Positions 1 to 7,841 of a stretch of 23,436 bases of DNA are shown in pieces; position 1 is the first letter of the stretch, and the number at the start of each line of letters is the position of its first letter. The stretch comes from Treponema sp. Lineage in GTDB: Bacteria > Spirochaetota > Spirochaetia > Treponematales > Breznakiellaceae. Under the pieces are notes generated by a model, which was not told the DNA's origin, ran no database searches, and saw only the letters and a program-made list of their open reading frames with translations. The stretch covers positions 1 to 23,436 of the forward strand of contig JAISYA010000085.1 in the NCBI GenBank assembly GCA_031270205.1, read 5' to 3'. Position numbers and translations under genes: made by a program.

Positions 1-1128
1 CTGTTAAGCCCCTTTTATTATCCCGCGCTGGGATGCGCCGCGGCTTATTTTTTTATTCTGTCCCTGGCCAATCATTACGAGATGTGGCGTTTCACGCGGG
101 GGCCTGAGGTCGTTGACGGTCCGCTGGTCTCGGTGCTGATCCCCGCGCGCAACGAGGAAAAAAATATCGAGAGGTGCCTCGCCTCGCTGCAAAACCAGAT
201 TTACCGGAATTACGAAATCCTTGTGCTCAACGATAATTCCAGCGACGGTACCGCCGCAATCATCGAGCGGATCGCCGCCGGGGACAGCCGCGTGCGGGTC
301 TTTACCGGAGCGCCCCTGCCGGAAGACTGGTACGGCAAGCCCTTTGCGCTGCACCAGCTTTCGCGGCATGCGAAAGGGGATATTCTCCTCTTTACCGACG
401 CGGATACCATTCACAGCCCCGCCAGTATCTCCTGGGCGGTTTCCAATATGCAGGCGCTGAAGGCGGACATGATCTCAGGCTATATCGGGCAAAAATTCTT
501 CAAATTCGGGGAAGTGATAACCGTGCCGCTGATGTTTTTCCTTACCGGCTTTGTCATCCCCCTGTTCATAAACCGCTTCGTCAAAGTGAGCTTTTTCTCC
601 GCCGCCATCGGCCAGTATATCGTTATCAAAAACGACGTGTTCAAGGCAATCGGAGGCTGCGAGGCGTTCAAGAAAAAAACGAGCGAGGATATTTACATGG
701 CCCGGCACGTCAAGCAGATGGGTTACAACACCTGCTTTCTCAACATCACCGAGCACGTCAAATGCCGGATGTACAACGGTTACCGCTCCGCGATTGAGGG
801 AATAGGGAAAAACGTTTTTGACTTTATGGGGAAAAATACTATCATCCTTTTTCTGGCGGCCGTGGCGGTTTTCTTTTTTCTGTTTTTCCCATTCCCGCTG
901 CTGTTTTTCTGCATCGCCAGATCCAGCCCCTGGACCTTTGCAATACTGATAGTGAATATACTCTACACGCTGAGCTGGATTTTCATGTTCCTCGGCCAGC
1001 GGCTTAACTGGTGGTACGGTTTCCTCTGGCCCCTGATGTTTTTGAACCTCCTGTACATGGCCGCGTGGTCATGGTTCAGAACTGTGTCGGGCAGGGGCTT
1101 TCTCTGGAAAGGCAGGAGGGTAGGCTGA
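1..1128 (+). CDS. Family 2 glycosyltransferase, membrane-anchored (5' end outside window)
   Basis: The reading frame is open from the first base, so the gene starts upstream of the window; the first ATG at 82 is internal. The visible protein begins with a hydrophobic stretch (about fragment residues 5-22) and continues into a GT-A domain: VSVLIPARNEEKNI near residue 44, the metal-binding DAD at 133-135 and the catalytic-base ED at 229-230 (in KKTSEDIYMARHV). Two or three membrane segments follow in the last 100 residues (around 840-1080 in DNA). This layout, one N-terminal and several C-terminal helices around a GT2 domain, fits enzymes that glycosylate membrane lipids or carotenoid-type acceptors (CrtQ/HpnB-like); the acceptor cannot be told from sequence. 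The stop codon overlaps the ATG of the next gene, an acyltransferase, which suggests a joint role in glycolipid synthesis. Family is sure, substrate is inference. Confidence 0.88.
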   Translation: MLSPFYYPALGCAAAYFFILSLANHYEMWRFTRGPEVVDGPLVSVLIPARNEEKNIERCLASLQNQIYRNYEILVLNDNSSDGTAAIIERIAAGDSRVRVFTGAPLPEDWYGKPFALHQLSRHAKGDILLFTDADTIHSPASISWAVSNMQALKADMISGYIGQKFFKFGEVITVPLMFFLTGFVIPLFINRFVKVSFFSAAIGQYIVIKNDVFKAIGGCEAFKKKTSEDIYMARHVKQMGYNTCFLNITEHVKCRMYNGYRSAIEGIGKNVFDFMGKNTIILFLAAVAVFFFLFFPFPLLFFCIARSSPWTFAILIVNILYTLSWIFMFLGQRLNWWYGFLWPLMFLNLLYMAAWSWFRTVSGRGFLWKGRRVG

Positions 1129-1886
1129 TGCCGTACAAACACGGACGCCCGGTTATCGACCTGTCCCTTCCGTTCAGGCTCGCCTCGGCGTGGACGTTCT
1201 GCCTGATGATCTTTCCCATCGCCATGCTGTTCAATTTTATGCAGCATTTCACCACGTACAAACACCGCTGGCGGCTGTACGCCCTGCGCCGGGCCATTAC
1301 CGTCTCTAACCACACCACCTTCCTGGACCCGGTAAAAATCGCCGGCATGGTGATACCCCACCTGATCTTTCAGACCATGCTGGAAGCCACGGTGGAATTC
1401 CCCGTGCTGGGCACATTCACGCGGCTCCTCGGCGGGGTACCCATCCCCAGGGGCAAGAGCGGCTACCGGAAGATTTTTGAAATCGGCGCAAAGGCTTTCA
1501 AGTACCGGCGCTATCTGCATTTTTATCCTGAGGGCGAATGTTATCTGTACAACCAGCAAATCAGGGAGTTTAAATCCGGCGCGTTCAAAATCGCCGCGGA
1601 GCTTGACATTCCGGTAGTGCCGCTGGTAACGGTGTTTTCCGAAGGGCCGTTCAAACCCTGGTCGTTCTGGGGGCGCTCCCTGCCGCTGGAGACGCTCGTG
1701 GCGCTTGAGCCTGAGTACCCTTCCGCTTATGTCAGGCGGAATGAAGACGGGGAGATCAGCTCCGAATCGATCAGGGAGTTCGCCGAGGCGGTACGGCAAA
1801 AAATGCAGAAAGAAATTGACCGCCGCCGCGGCTCGCCGGCTTTTAGCCGGGGACAGATGAAACGCATAAAGGGGCTTAACGATTAA
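1128..1886 (+). CDS. PlsC-type 1-acylglycerol-3-phosphate acyltransferase family protein
   Basis: 252 residues. I start it at the ATG at 1128, which overlaps the glycosyltransferase stop as ATGA and has AGGAGG at 1114-1119, 8 bases upstream; an in-frame codon at 1011 would put 39 extra residues inside the upstream gene and has no such support. The protein has the two hallmark PlsC motifs: the catalytic HX4D (H62 to D67, NHTTFLDP) and the substrate-binding EG (E135-G136 in FYPEGECYLY). A hydrophobic segment lies near residues 22-38. Family members transfer an acyl chain to lysophosphatidate or related lysolipids at the inner membrane. Coupling to a lipid-type glycosyltransferase leaves open that it acylates a glycolipid rather than making phosphatidate. 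Its stop overlaps the convergent GNAT gene by 4 bases. Confidence 0.88.
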   Translation: MPYKHGRPVIDLSLPFRLASAWTFCLMIFPIAMLFNFMQHFTTYKHRWRLYALRRAITVSNHTTFLDPVKIAGMVIPHLIFQTMLEATVEFPVLGTFTRLLGGVPIPRGKSGYRKIFEIGAKAFKYRRYLHFYPEGECYLYNQQIREFKSGAFKIAAELDIPVVPLVTVFSEGPFKPWSFWGRSLPLETLVALEPEYPSAYVRRNEDGEISSESIREFAEAVRQKMQKEIDRRRGSPAFSRGQMKRIKGLND

Positions 1887-2350
1887 TTTCTTTCATTTTG
1901 TTGGTTGAGGCTCTTGTTCCGGTACGACAGATCTTCCCGCTCGGTGTAGCCCATTTTTTCCCAGAAGCGGTTTCCTTCCCCATTGGCTTTGAACGCGACC
2001 AGGGCGATTTTGTTGATCCCTTCCGCCCGCACGGCTTTTTCAACCGAGGCAACCAGCGCGCGCCCAACGCCGCGGCGGCGGAAGGCTTCGTCTACCGCGG
2101 TATGGTAGATATAGGCGCGCCGTCCGTCCTGTCCGCAGAGGATCACGCCGATAATGTTCCGCTCTCCGCCGGAGGGCGAAACCTCCGCCGCGAAACAGGT
2201 ACGGGGATTCCGCTCAAGAAACTTCCTGAAGCCTTCGGGAGAATCGTCCACAGGCAGCATTCCCATACCGGCGCATCTGCCCCACAGGAGAAAAACCTCG
2301 TCATAGTCGGCAATTTGTAAAAACCGGATACTGAAATCGTTCTTCGTCAT
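1883..2350 (-). CDS. GNAT family N-acetyltransferase
   Basis: 155 residues, a usual length for a single-domain GNAT. The acetyl-CoA pyrophosphate-binding loop is visible as AFRRRGVGRALV (R-x-x-G-x-G pattern), preceded by the beta-strand IYHTAVDEAF and followed by the helix VEKAVRAEG and the beta-strand KIALVAF, then NGEGNRFWEKMGYTER, the standard C-terminal GNAT block. The start ATG at 2350 has GGAGATAAAA directly upstream. Substrate unknown; members of this family acetylate amines of proteins, polyamines, amino acids or antibiotics. It stands alone on the minus strand, downstream of the exonuclease gene with a 93-bp gap containing two hairpins, and converges on the acyltransferase gene. Confidence 0.85.
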   Translation of the reverse strand: MTKNDFSIRFLQIADYDEVFLLWGRCAGMGMLPVDDSPEGFRKFLERNPRTCFAAEVSPSGGERNIIGVILCGQDGRRAYIYHTAVDEAFRRRGVGRALVASVEKAVRAEGINKIALVAFKANGEGNRFWEKMGYTEREDLSYRNKSLNQQNERN

Positions 2351-2361
2351 TTTTATCTCCT

Positions 2362-2394
2362 GCGGTTTCTCAGGCTTTCAGCCCCGCAAACCGC
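2362..2394. other. Nested stem-loop in leader of the GNAT gene
   Basis: GCGGTTT at 2362-2368 pairs with AAACCGC at 2388-2394, and inside it GGCT (2373-2376) pairs with AGCC (2380-2383) around a 3-base loop. It lies just upstream of the GNAT ribosome-binding site on the minus strand, so it would be in the 5' leader if transcription starts upstream. No uridine run follows, so it is not an obvious terminator. Confidence 0.4.
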
Positions 2395-2408
2395 GAATTT
2401 CAAGGTTA

Positions 2409-2440
2409 CTTTCCCAAAACCGCAGTTTCGGGAAAGCCTC
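2409..2440 (-). repeat. Compact palindromic repeat, copy A
   Basis: Read on the minus strand this 32-base unit begins GAGGCTTTCCCGAAAC and ends GGTTTTGGGAAAG, forming a 7-bp outer stem (CTTTCCC with GGGAAAG) with a mostly paired interior. It starts only 3 bases after the stop codon of the exonuclease gene. It matches the unit at 14495-14526 at 25 of 32 positions, and several differences are paired changes that keep the stem intact. It may act as a terminator-like or REP-like structure; no strong T-tract follows. Confidence 0.5.
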
Positions 2441-2443
2441 TCC

Positions 2444-3700
2444 TTACTCCAGTTTTTTCTCCAGGCGTTCCGCGCGGCGTTCAAATTCCTCCCGCTGCGC
2501 CTGGGCGTTCAGGGGCAGTTCAAGACCGCGCTTGGTCAGTTCGAGGGCAGCGGCGGGATCTTTCAGCCGCCATTCGGAATCGATAGCCAGACGGCGCAGG
2601 GCGGCGGCCCGTATGCCGGCGCTTAAATCCGCGGCGGCGATACGCGAAAGCCTGAGTCCGCCTTCGGCATAATTGCCCTCACGGAGCAGATCCAGCGCGT
2701 AAACAAGAGCCGCTCTGGGGAAACCTTCTTCCGCGGCAAAACGCAAAAGTTCTTTTCCGGTATGCCGCAGCATATCGGTCTTTGAATCCCGCGGGCCGTT
2801 CCGCAGCACATCGCGCCAGCGGAGAGCCAGATTTTCTATATCGTAGTTGTATTTTTGAACAAGGCCGCGGGGATCCGCCGCAATGCGATTGATCACCGTG
2901 AAAATGCCGGCAAGGCCGGTTATATCCCTGTGGTTATGATCGCAGATACCCAGGAGAGGGATCGCCTCACCGCGGCTCAAAAAGGCAAACCATATCTCAG
3001 GGGCCAGCGCGCCGGGTGTATCCCCGCTCCGGTCAAGGCCGAGGACGCCCCTTTCAAGCGCGGCCTGGGAGCAGTCGCCGAGCGGTCTTTTCCACAGGCG
3101 CCGCGCGGGATGCAGCAGGTCCGCGTGCAGGTACTCCGGCGGCGGTATGCCGTTCATCAGGCAGCGGGTTTTTAGTATTTGGGCGTCAAAGCTCTTGCCG
3201 TTATAACTTACCACAAGCGGCGGCCTTATGAGGAATTCGCCCAGGAGCGCCTCAAGAAAATCGTATTCCCCCGGATAGTCCAGCAGCAGATACTGGGTTA
3301 TACGCAACGCGCGTCCCGGCGCCGCGTCCCCCCCGCGCACATAGCGGGCCGGCCTGCCGAAGGCCGCAAGGAAAGCCACGGTTCCGGCCCCGCCCGAAAG
3401 CCCGGTGGTTTCAAGATCGAAGAACAGCAAATCTTCGGGCGCGGGAGGAGCGGCCCCGTCTTTTATTGCAGCGCGCGCAAGATCGGGAACAAGGAGAGGC
3501 AGCGCGGGGGAAAGCGCGGCGGGAAAATCAAGCGGCAGCTCTGCGGGAAACTCGCGCTTTAAGACATAGCTTCCCACGGAAACCCAGCCCCGCGCCTCAA
3601 AGGGCGAAGGGTCGGTTTTCTCCGGTTTTTTCACCGGTGCGGTTTCTTTCTTTTCCCTGTCCTGTATCCGCCGCAGCCTGTCCCGCAGATTTTGAGCCAT
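2444..3700 (-). CDS. RNase H-fold exonuclease, YprB family, with C-terminal helical repeats
   Basis: 418 residues. The exonuclease core is recognisable: LLFFDLETTGLSGGAGTVAF with D95 and E97 (ExoI motif), then SYNGKSFDAQIL (ExoII), HADLLHPARRLWK, and HNHRDITGLAGI (late acidic motif). This order matches the YprB/RNase_H_2 family of predicted metal-dependent nucleases of unknown substrate. The first 85 residues are charged and proline-rich, probably a flexible leader. The last 110 residues are alanine- and leucine-rich helices resembling TPR units. The ATG at 3700 has a G-rich ribosome-binding stretch 5 bases upstream and a perfect -10 box at 3718-3723. It is divergent from dnaE, sharing a 157-bp gap. 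Function in repair or RNA turnover is not shown by sequence. Confidence 0.82.
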   Translation of the reverse strand: MAQNLRDRLRRIQDREKKETAPVKKPEKTDPSPFEARGWVSVGSYVLKREFPAELPLDFPAALSPALPLLVPDLARAAIKDGAAPPAPEDLLFFDLETTGLSGGAGTVAFLAAFGRPARYVRGGDAAPGRALRITQYLLLDYPGEYDFLEALLGEFLIRPPLVVSYNGKSFDAQILKTRCLMNGIPPPEYLHADLLHPARRLWKRPLGDCSQAALERGVLGLDRSGDTPGALAPEIWFAFLSRGEAIPLLGICDHNHRDITGLAGIFTVINRIAADPRGLVQKYNYDIENLALRWRDVLRNGPRDSKTDMLRHTGKELLRFAAEEGFPRAALVYALDLLREGNYAEGGLRLSRIAAADLSAGIRAAALRRLAIDSEWRLKDPAAALELTKRGLELPLNAQAQREEFERRAERLEKKLE

Positions 3701-3717
3701 AGAACCCCCAAGGGCCT

Positions 3718-3723
3718 ATTATA
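3718..3723 (-). promoter_or_regulatory. -10 box for the YprB-like gene
   Basis: On the minus strand this is TATAAT, 17 bases upstream of the ATG at 3700. No convincing -35 hexamer is seen 16-18 bases further upstream, where the sequence is purine-rich on the plus strand. The rest of the 157-bp divergent gap holds the dnaE promoter. Confidence 0.5.
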
Positions 3724-3820
3724 ACAGATAAGGGAAGGAGAGAAAGAGAAAAACTGCCGCGTCCCGGGGTCATTTACTTTTTTAACAGATGCAATTCCCT
3801 GGAACAGGCAACGCGATACC

Positions 3821-3849
3821 TTGCGGGAAGCGGGTTTTCCCGGTACTAT
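3821..3849 (+). promoter_or_regulatory. Candidate dnaE promoter, leaderless arrangement
   Basis: TTGCGG at 3821-3826 and TACTAT at 3844-3849 are separated by exactly 17 bases. Transcription would start at about 3855-3857, immediately before the dnaE ATG at 3858. The spacer includes a small palindrome (CGGG, TTTT loop, CCCG; 3831-3842). No ribosome-binding site lies before the ATG. Confidence 0.5.
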
Positions 3850-3857
3850 ATCAACAC

Positions 3858-6800
3858 ATGACCGATTTTGTCCATCTTCACGTCCATTCTGACTTTTCCC
3901 TGCAGGACGCTGCCGTTTCGGTAATGGCCCTGGCGGACAGGGCCGAAGCGCTGGGGATGAGCCATCTGGCCCTCACCGACCACGGCAATATGTTCGGGGC
4001 AATGGAGTTTCTGGCCGCGTGCGGGGAAACGGTGAACGAGAAGGGCCAGCACGAGAAGCGGACCCGCCTCCTCAAGCCGATCATCGGCTGCGAGGTCTAC
4101 GTTTCCCCCGGTTCCCGTTTTGAAAAAAAAGGGGCGGAAAGCGATAACAAGTACTATCATCTCGTGCTTTTGGCAACAAACCGGGAGGGCTACCTCAACC
4201 TGGTTAAACTCTGCTCCTTTGCCTACACCGAAGGCTTCTACTACCGGCCCCGAATCGACGAGGAACTGCTGGCCCAATACCACGGCGGCCTCATCGCCCT
4301 TTCCGCCTGCGTTTCAGGCGAGATACCAAGGCTGATTCAGGTAGGGAAAATTGAGGAGGCGGAGCAAAAGGCCCGCCACTACCGGGACCTCTTTGGGGAT
4401 GATAACTTTTACCTGGAAGTACAGGACCACGGCATTCCCAGAGGGACGCTCAGGGGAACTACCCTTTCCCAGAGAGATATCAACGGGGCGCTGGCGGCCA
4501 TAAGCCGCAAGACCGGCATTCCCCTGGTGGCCACCAACGACGTGCATTACCTGAACCGGGAAGATTATATTGCCCACGATATTCTTCTCTGCGTCGGTAC
4601 GGGCAAGCAACGCAGCGAGGAAAAACGGAAAAAATATTACGGCGATCAGTTCTACCTGAAAAGCGGCGATGAAATGGCGGCGCTTTTTCCCGAATATCCG
4701 GAGGCCATTGCCAACACGCTGCGTATTGCCGAACGATGCGTTACCGATGTCCCCAGGCTTGAGGTCAAAGATTTACCACGGTTCCTTCCTGAGTTTGTGA
4801 TCCCGCCGGATTTTGCCGATGCCGGCGCATATCTTCGCAGCCTTGCCGCGGACGGTCTTGCCGGTCGTTACGCGAAAGAAAAAGCCGCCGCCGCATCCCA
4901 ATGGGAAGCGATACAAAAGCGGGCCGAATATGAACTGAACACGATTATCAACATGAGCTTTACCGGCTACTTTCTCATAGTGGCCGACTTTATCAACTGG
5001 GCCAAGGAACACAATATTCCCGTGGGGCCGGGGCGCGGCTCCGGCGCCGGTTCCATTGTGGCATACGCATTGCGCATAACAAACATTGATCCCCTCAAGT
5101 ACAATCTTCTCTTTGAGCGCTTCCTCAACCCTGAACGGATCTCCATGCCTGACTTTGATCTGGATTTCGCCAACGAAGGACGGGAGGATGTGATCAACTA
5201 CGTCACCCAAAAGTATGGCGCCGACCGTGTTGGCCAGATTATCACTTTCGGAACGCTGGGGGCCAAACAGGTAATTAAGGACGTGGCCCGTGCCCTCGGC
5301 GTCTCCATTCCCGAATCGGATATGATCACCAAACTCATCCCCCGGGACCCCCAAATCACCCTAAAAAAAGCGTTTGAAGGCGAGCCGAAACTGCCGGAAC
5401 TGGAACAGAATCCCAAATACACCGAGCTTTTCAACCTGGCCCGGAAACTTGAGGGACTGCACCGCCATTCCAGCCTGCATGCCGCAGGGGTGGTAATCGG
5501 CAAGTCCGCGCTGTACAACTTTGTCCCTCTCTACCGGGACCCTAAAACCGGGGGTGTGGCTACCCAGTACAGCATGAACTTTCTTGAGTCCTGCGGCCTG
5601 GTAAAGATGGATTTTTTGGGCCTCAAAACCCTGGACGTGATCAAGCACACCGAAGAACTCATCCGCCGCCGGGGCGGAGAATACGCGGATTTCAGTGTTG
5701 AAACCATGCCGGAGGACGATGAAGCGACTTTCAAAATGCTCGGAGAGGGAAAGAGTTTTGAGGTTTTCCAGTTTGAATCCGAAGGGATGCAGAACATTCT
5801 CAGGCAGGCCAAACCCAATTCCATCAAAGACCTTACCGCCCTGAACTCCCTTTACCGGCCGGGACCTATGGAAAATATTTCCCAGTTTGTGGATTCCAAA
5901 AACGGCCGCCAGACAATACGTTACCCCGATCCCAGCCTTGAAGACGTGCTCAAGGAAACCTATGGCGTCATCGTCTACCAGGAACAGGTTATGCAGGTAG
6001 CCCGGATTGTCGCCGGTTACAGCATGGGGCAGGCCGACCTCCTCCGCCGCGCTATGGGGAAGAAGAAAAAAGAAATACTTGACAATGAGAAAATTCCCTT
6101 TCTTGCCGGAGCGGAACGGCAGGGCTATTCGAAGAACAAAGCCGGGGAAATCTACGACATGCTGGTTCCCTTTGCCGGCTACGGCTTCAACAAGAGTCAC
6201 GCCGCAGCCTACTCGATGGTCGCCTACCACACGGCCTATCTCAAGGCCAATTTTCCCTCCGAGTTTATGGCAGCTAACCTTACCAACGAGATATACAGCG
6301 CGAATAAAGACCGGCTGTCCGAATGTATTGACGAGGCCCGGAAGATGGGCATTGCCGTTGATCCGCCGGATATTAACCGTTCCGACAGACTTTTTACCAT
6401 TGTGGACGGCCGCATCGTTTACGGCCTGCTGGGGATCAAAGGCCTGGGCGATGGCCCGGCGGAGGAGATTGTCAACTGCCGGAAAAACGGGCCTTACAGG
6501 GGTTTTGTCGATTTTCTGAGCCGCGTGGATGTCAAGGCAGTGGGCAAGAGTGTCGTTGAGCGTCTTATCCAGACCGGGGCCTTTGACAGTTTCGGCGTTT
6601 CCCGCGGGACTCTGACGGGGAATCTTGAACGGGCCGTAGAGTATGTCCAGAGCCAAAAGGAGGATAAAAAATTCGGCCAGACCAGTCTCTTTGGTGATTC
6701 GGGCGAACAAGAGTACGCCGATTTTACATTCGATCCTTTTCCCGAAACGAGCCGTGTTGAAAAACTGAAAAAAGAAAAGGAATTAATCGGATTTTATTTT

Positions 6801-7841
6801 TCCGGCCACCCCATGGATGAATACAAAGAACTCTGGCGGCAGGCGGTAAAGGCAGATTTGGGAAAACCTGAAACGCTGATTCCCGGAAGCGCCGTGCTTG
6901 TGGGAATAATCAAAACGCTTAAAACCATTTCCACTAAAAACGGAAAAATGGCTTTTGCGACTTTGGCGGACTACAACGGCGAAATAGAGATGACTTTTTT
7001 CCCCAGGGCCTGGGAAGCCTGCCGGGATAAAATCAGGGAAGGAGAGATCTCCGTGGTCGGGGGAAAAATCGAATACCAGAAAGACAAGGATCACTACGGC
7101 TTTATCGCCGAGGACTGCGCCGCACCCGACGGGGCGGAGGCTTTGCTTAAAAAGGAAAACGCCCGCGTCCGGCAGATGGACGAATACCGCGCCGTCTGGA
7201 AGGGGGAAGTAACGTTGAATCTGTCCCGCCCGGAAACGGCGGACCCGCAGGAGGAATATCTCCTTATCGGCATATTAAAAGACCTGCGGACATTCACAAC
7301 TCAAAAAGGTGATGAAATGGCCTGCGCGGCCCTGGCCGATTATAACGGCGAAATAGAGATCACTGTTTTTCCGAAAGCGTGGGCCGGGCTGCGGGATAAA
7401 CTGGAAGAAAACACAATGACCGCCCTGCGGGGTAAAATTAAAAAGGATACCTATAAAAACCGGTATGTGTTTTACCCTGATACCACGCTGAGTCTCAAGC
7501 GCCTGAAAAGTAAATATGATAAAATGTCCCCGGAAGAACAGGAACGCGCCGCCAGCGCGCAGGCGGCGGCCGGCAAAGCGCCGCCGGCCGCTTCTTCGTC
7601 AGGCGCAAATGCGCGGGCGGTCCACATCAGGATGCGGCAGGAGGCCTTTGGGCGGGACGAGGACATCTATCCCCTGCGGGACTGTCTCGCCGGAAACCCC
7701 GGCCCCTGTACGGTATTTATTCATGTCCCTGTAAACGGCGGCGAAAGGGTAATCCGCGCCGCCGGCGGAATAGGGGCTGTTGCGGAAAGCGGACCGGTCC
7801 TTAATAGCTGCGCCGGAGTCGCTGAAGTTTGGAGGGAATAA
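3858..7841 (+). CDS. dnaE: DNA polymerase III subunit alpha (DnaE)
   Basis: 1327 residues from the ATG at 3858, which begins MTDFVHLHVHSDFS as DnaE proteins do; the in-frame ATG at 3789 would add 23 unrelated residues. Domains in order: PHP (about 1-285, with HVH at 8-10, DHG, GCEVYVSPG and TNDVHYL), palm and fingers with catalytic aspartates D432 and D434 in MPDFDLDF and D585 in VKMDFLGL, the GPGRGSGAGS loop, FNKSHAAAYS, helix-hairpin-helix region, the beta-clamp-binding pentapeptide QTSLF at 941-945, then OB-like blocks at 1012-1071 and 1134-1194 and a C-terminal tau-binding-like domain. One OB block is normal; two similar ones are unusual and explain the length, longer than the roughly 1160 residues of the E. 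coli enzyme. It is the replicative polymerase, coupled to the following YggT gene by a TAATG overlap. Confidence 0.97.
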   Translation: MTDFVHLHVHSDFSLQDAAVSVMALADRAEALGMSHLALTDHGNMFGAMEFLAACGETVNEKGQHEKRTRLLKPIIGCEVYVSPGSRFEKKGAESDNKYYHLVLLATNREGYLNLVKLCSFAYTEGFYYRPRIDEELLAQYHGGLIALSACVSGEIPRLIQVGKIEEAEQKARHYRDLFGDDNFYLEVQDHGIPRGTLRGTTLSQRDINGALAAISRKTGIPLVATNDVHYLNREDYIAHDILLCVGTGKQRSEEKRKKYYGDQFYLKSGDEMAALFPEYPEAIANTLRIAERCVTDVPRLEVKDLPRFLPEFVIPPDFADAGAYLRSLAADGLAGRYAKEKAAAASQWEAIQKRAEYELNTIINMSFTGYFLIVADFINWAKEHNIPVGPGRGSGAGSIVAYALRITNIDPLKYNLLFERFLNPERISMPDFDLDFANEGREDVINYVTQKYGADRVGQIITFGTLGAKQVIKDVARALGVSIPESDMITKLIPRDPQITLKKAFEGEPKLPELEQNPKYTELFNLARKLEGLHRHSSLHAAGVVIGKSALYNFVPLYRDPKTGGVATQYSMNFLESCGLVKMDFLGLKTLDVIKHTEELIRRRGGEYADFSVETMPEDDEATFKMLGEGKSFEVFQFESEGMQNILRQAKPNSIKDLTALNSLYRPGPMENISQFVDSKNGRQTIRYPDPSLEDVLKETYGVIVYQEQVMQVARIVAGYSMGQADLLRRAMGKKKKEILDNEKIPFLAGAERQGYSKNKAGEIYDMLVPFAGYGFNKSHAAAYSMVAYHTAYLKANFPSEFMAANLTNEIYSANKDRLSECIDEARKMGIAVDPPDINRSDRLFTIVDGRIVYGLLGIKGLGDGPAEEIVNCRKNGPYRGFVDFLSRVDVKAVGKSVVERLIQTGAFDSFGVSRGTLTGNLERAVEYVQSQKEDKKFGQTSLFGDSGEQEYADFTFDPFPETSRVEKLKKEKELIGFYFSGHPMDEYKELWRQAVKADLGKPETLIPGSAVLVGIIKTLKTISTKNGKMAFATLADYNGEIEMTFFPRAWEACRDKIREGEISVVGGKIEYQKDKDHYGFIAEDCAAPDGAEALLKKENARVRQMDEYRAVWKGEVTLNLSRPETADPQEEYLLIGILKDLRTFTTQKGDEMACAALADYNGEIEITVFPKAWAGLRDKLEENTMTALRGKIKKDTYKNRYVFYPDTTLSLKRLKSKYDKMSPEEQERAASAQAAAGKAPPAASSSGANARAVHIRMRQEAFGRDEDIYPLRDCLAGNPGPCTVFIHVPVNGGERVIRAAGGIGAVAESGPVLNSCAGVAEVWRE
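6891..7439 (+). repeat. Tandem OB-like blocks inside dnaE
   Basis: Two homologous segments of 60 and 61 residues lie at DNA 6891-7070 and 7257-7439. Both have the pattern G-I-(I/L)-K-x-L-(K/R)-T, then LADYNGEIE followed by T-x-F-P-(R/K)-A-W, and end in GKI. They share a 17-base identical stretch, AACGGCGAAATAGAGAT. The linker between them is about 62 residues. Confidence 0.8.

Noticed and set aside
3789..3857. Upstream in-frame ATG of dnaE
   Set aside because: It would add 23 residues that do not resemble DnaE, and the promoter -10 box lies between it and the accepted start.
5361..6710. 449-codon open frame on the minus strand opposite dnaE
   Set aside because: It is antisense to an unambiguous dnaE, its peptide has no recognisable domain, and long antisense frames are expected in GC-rich genes.
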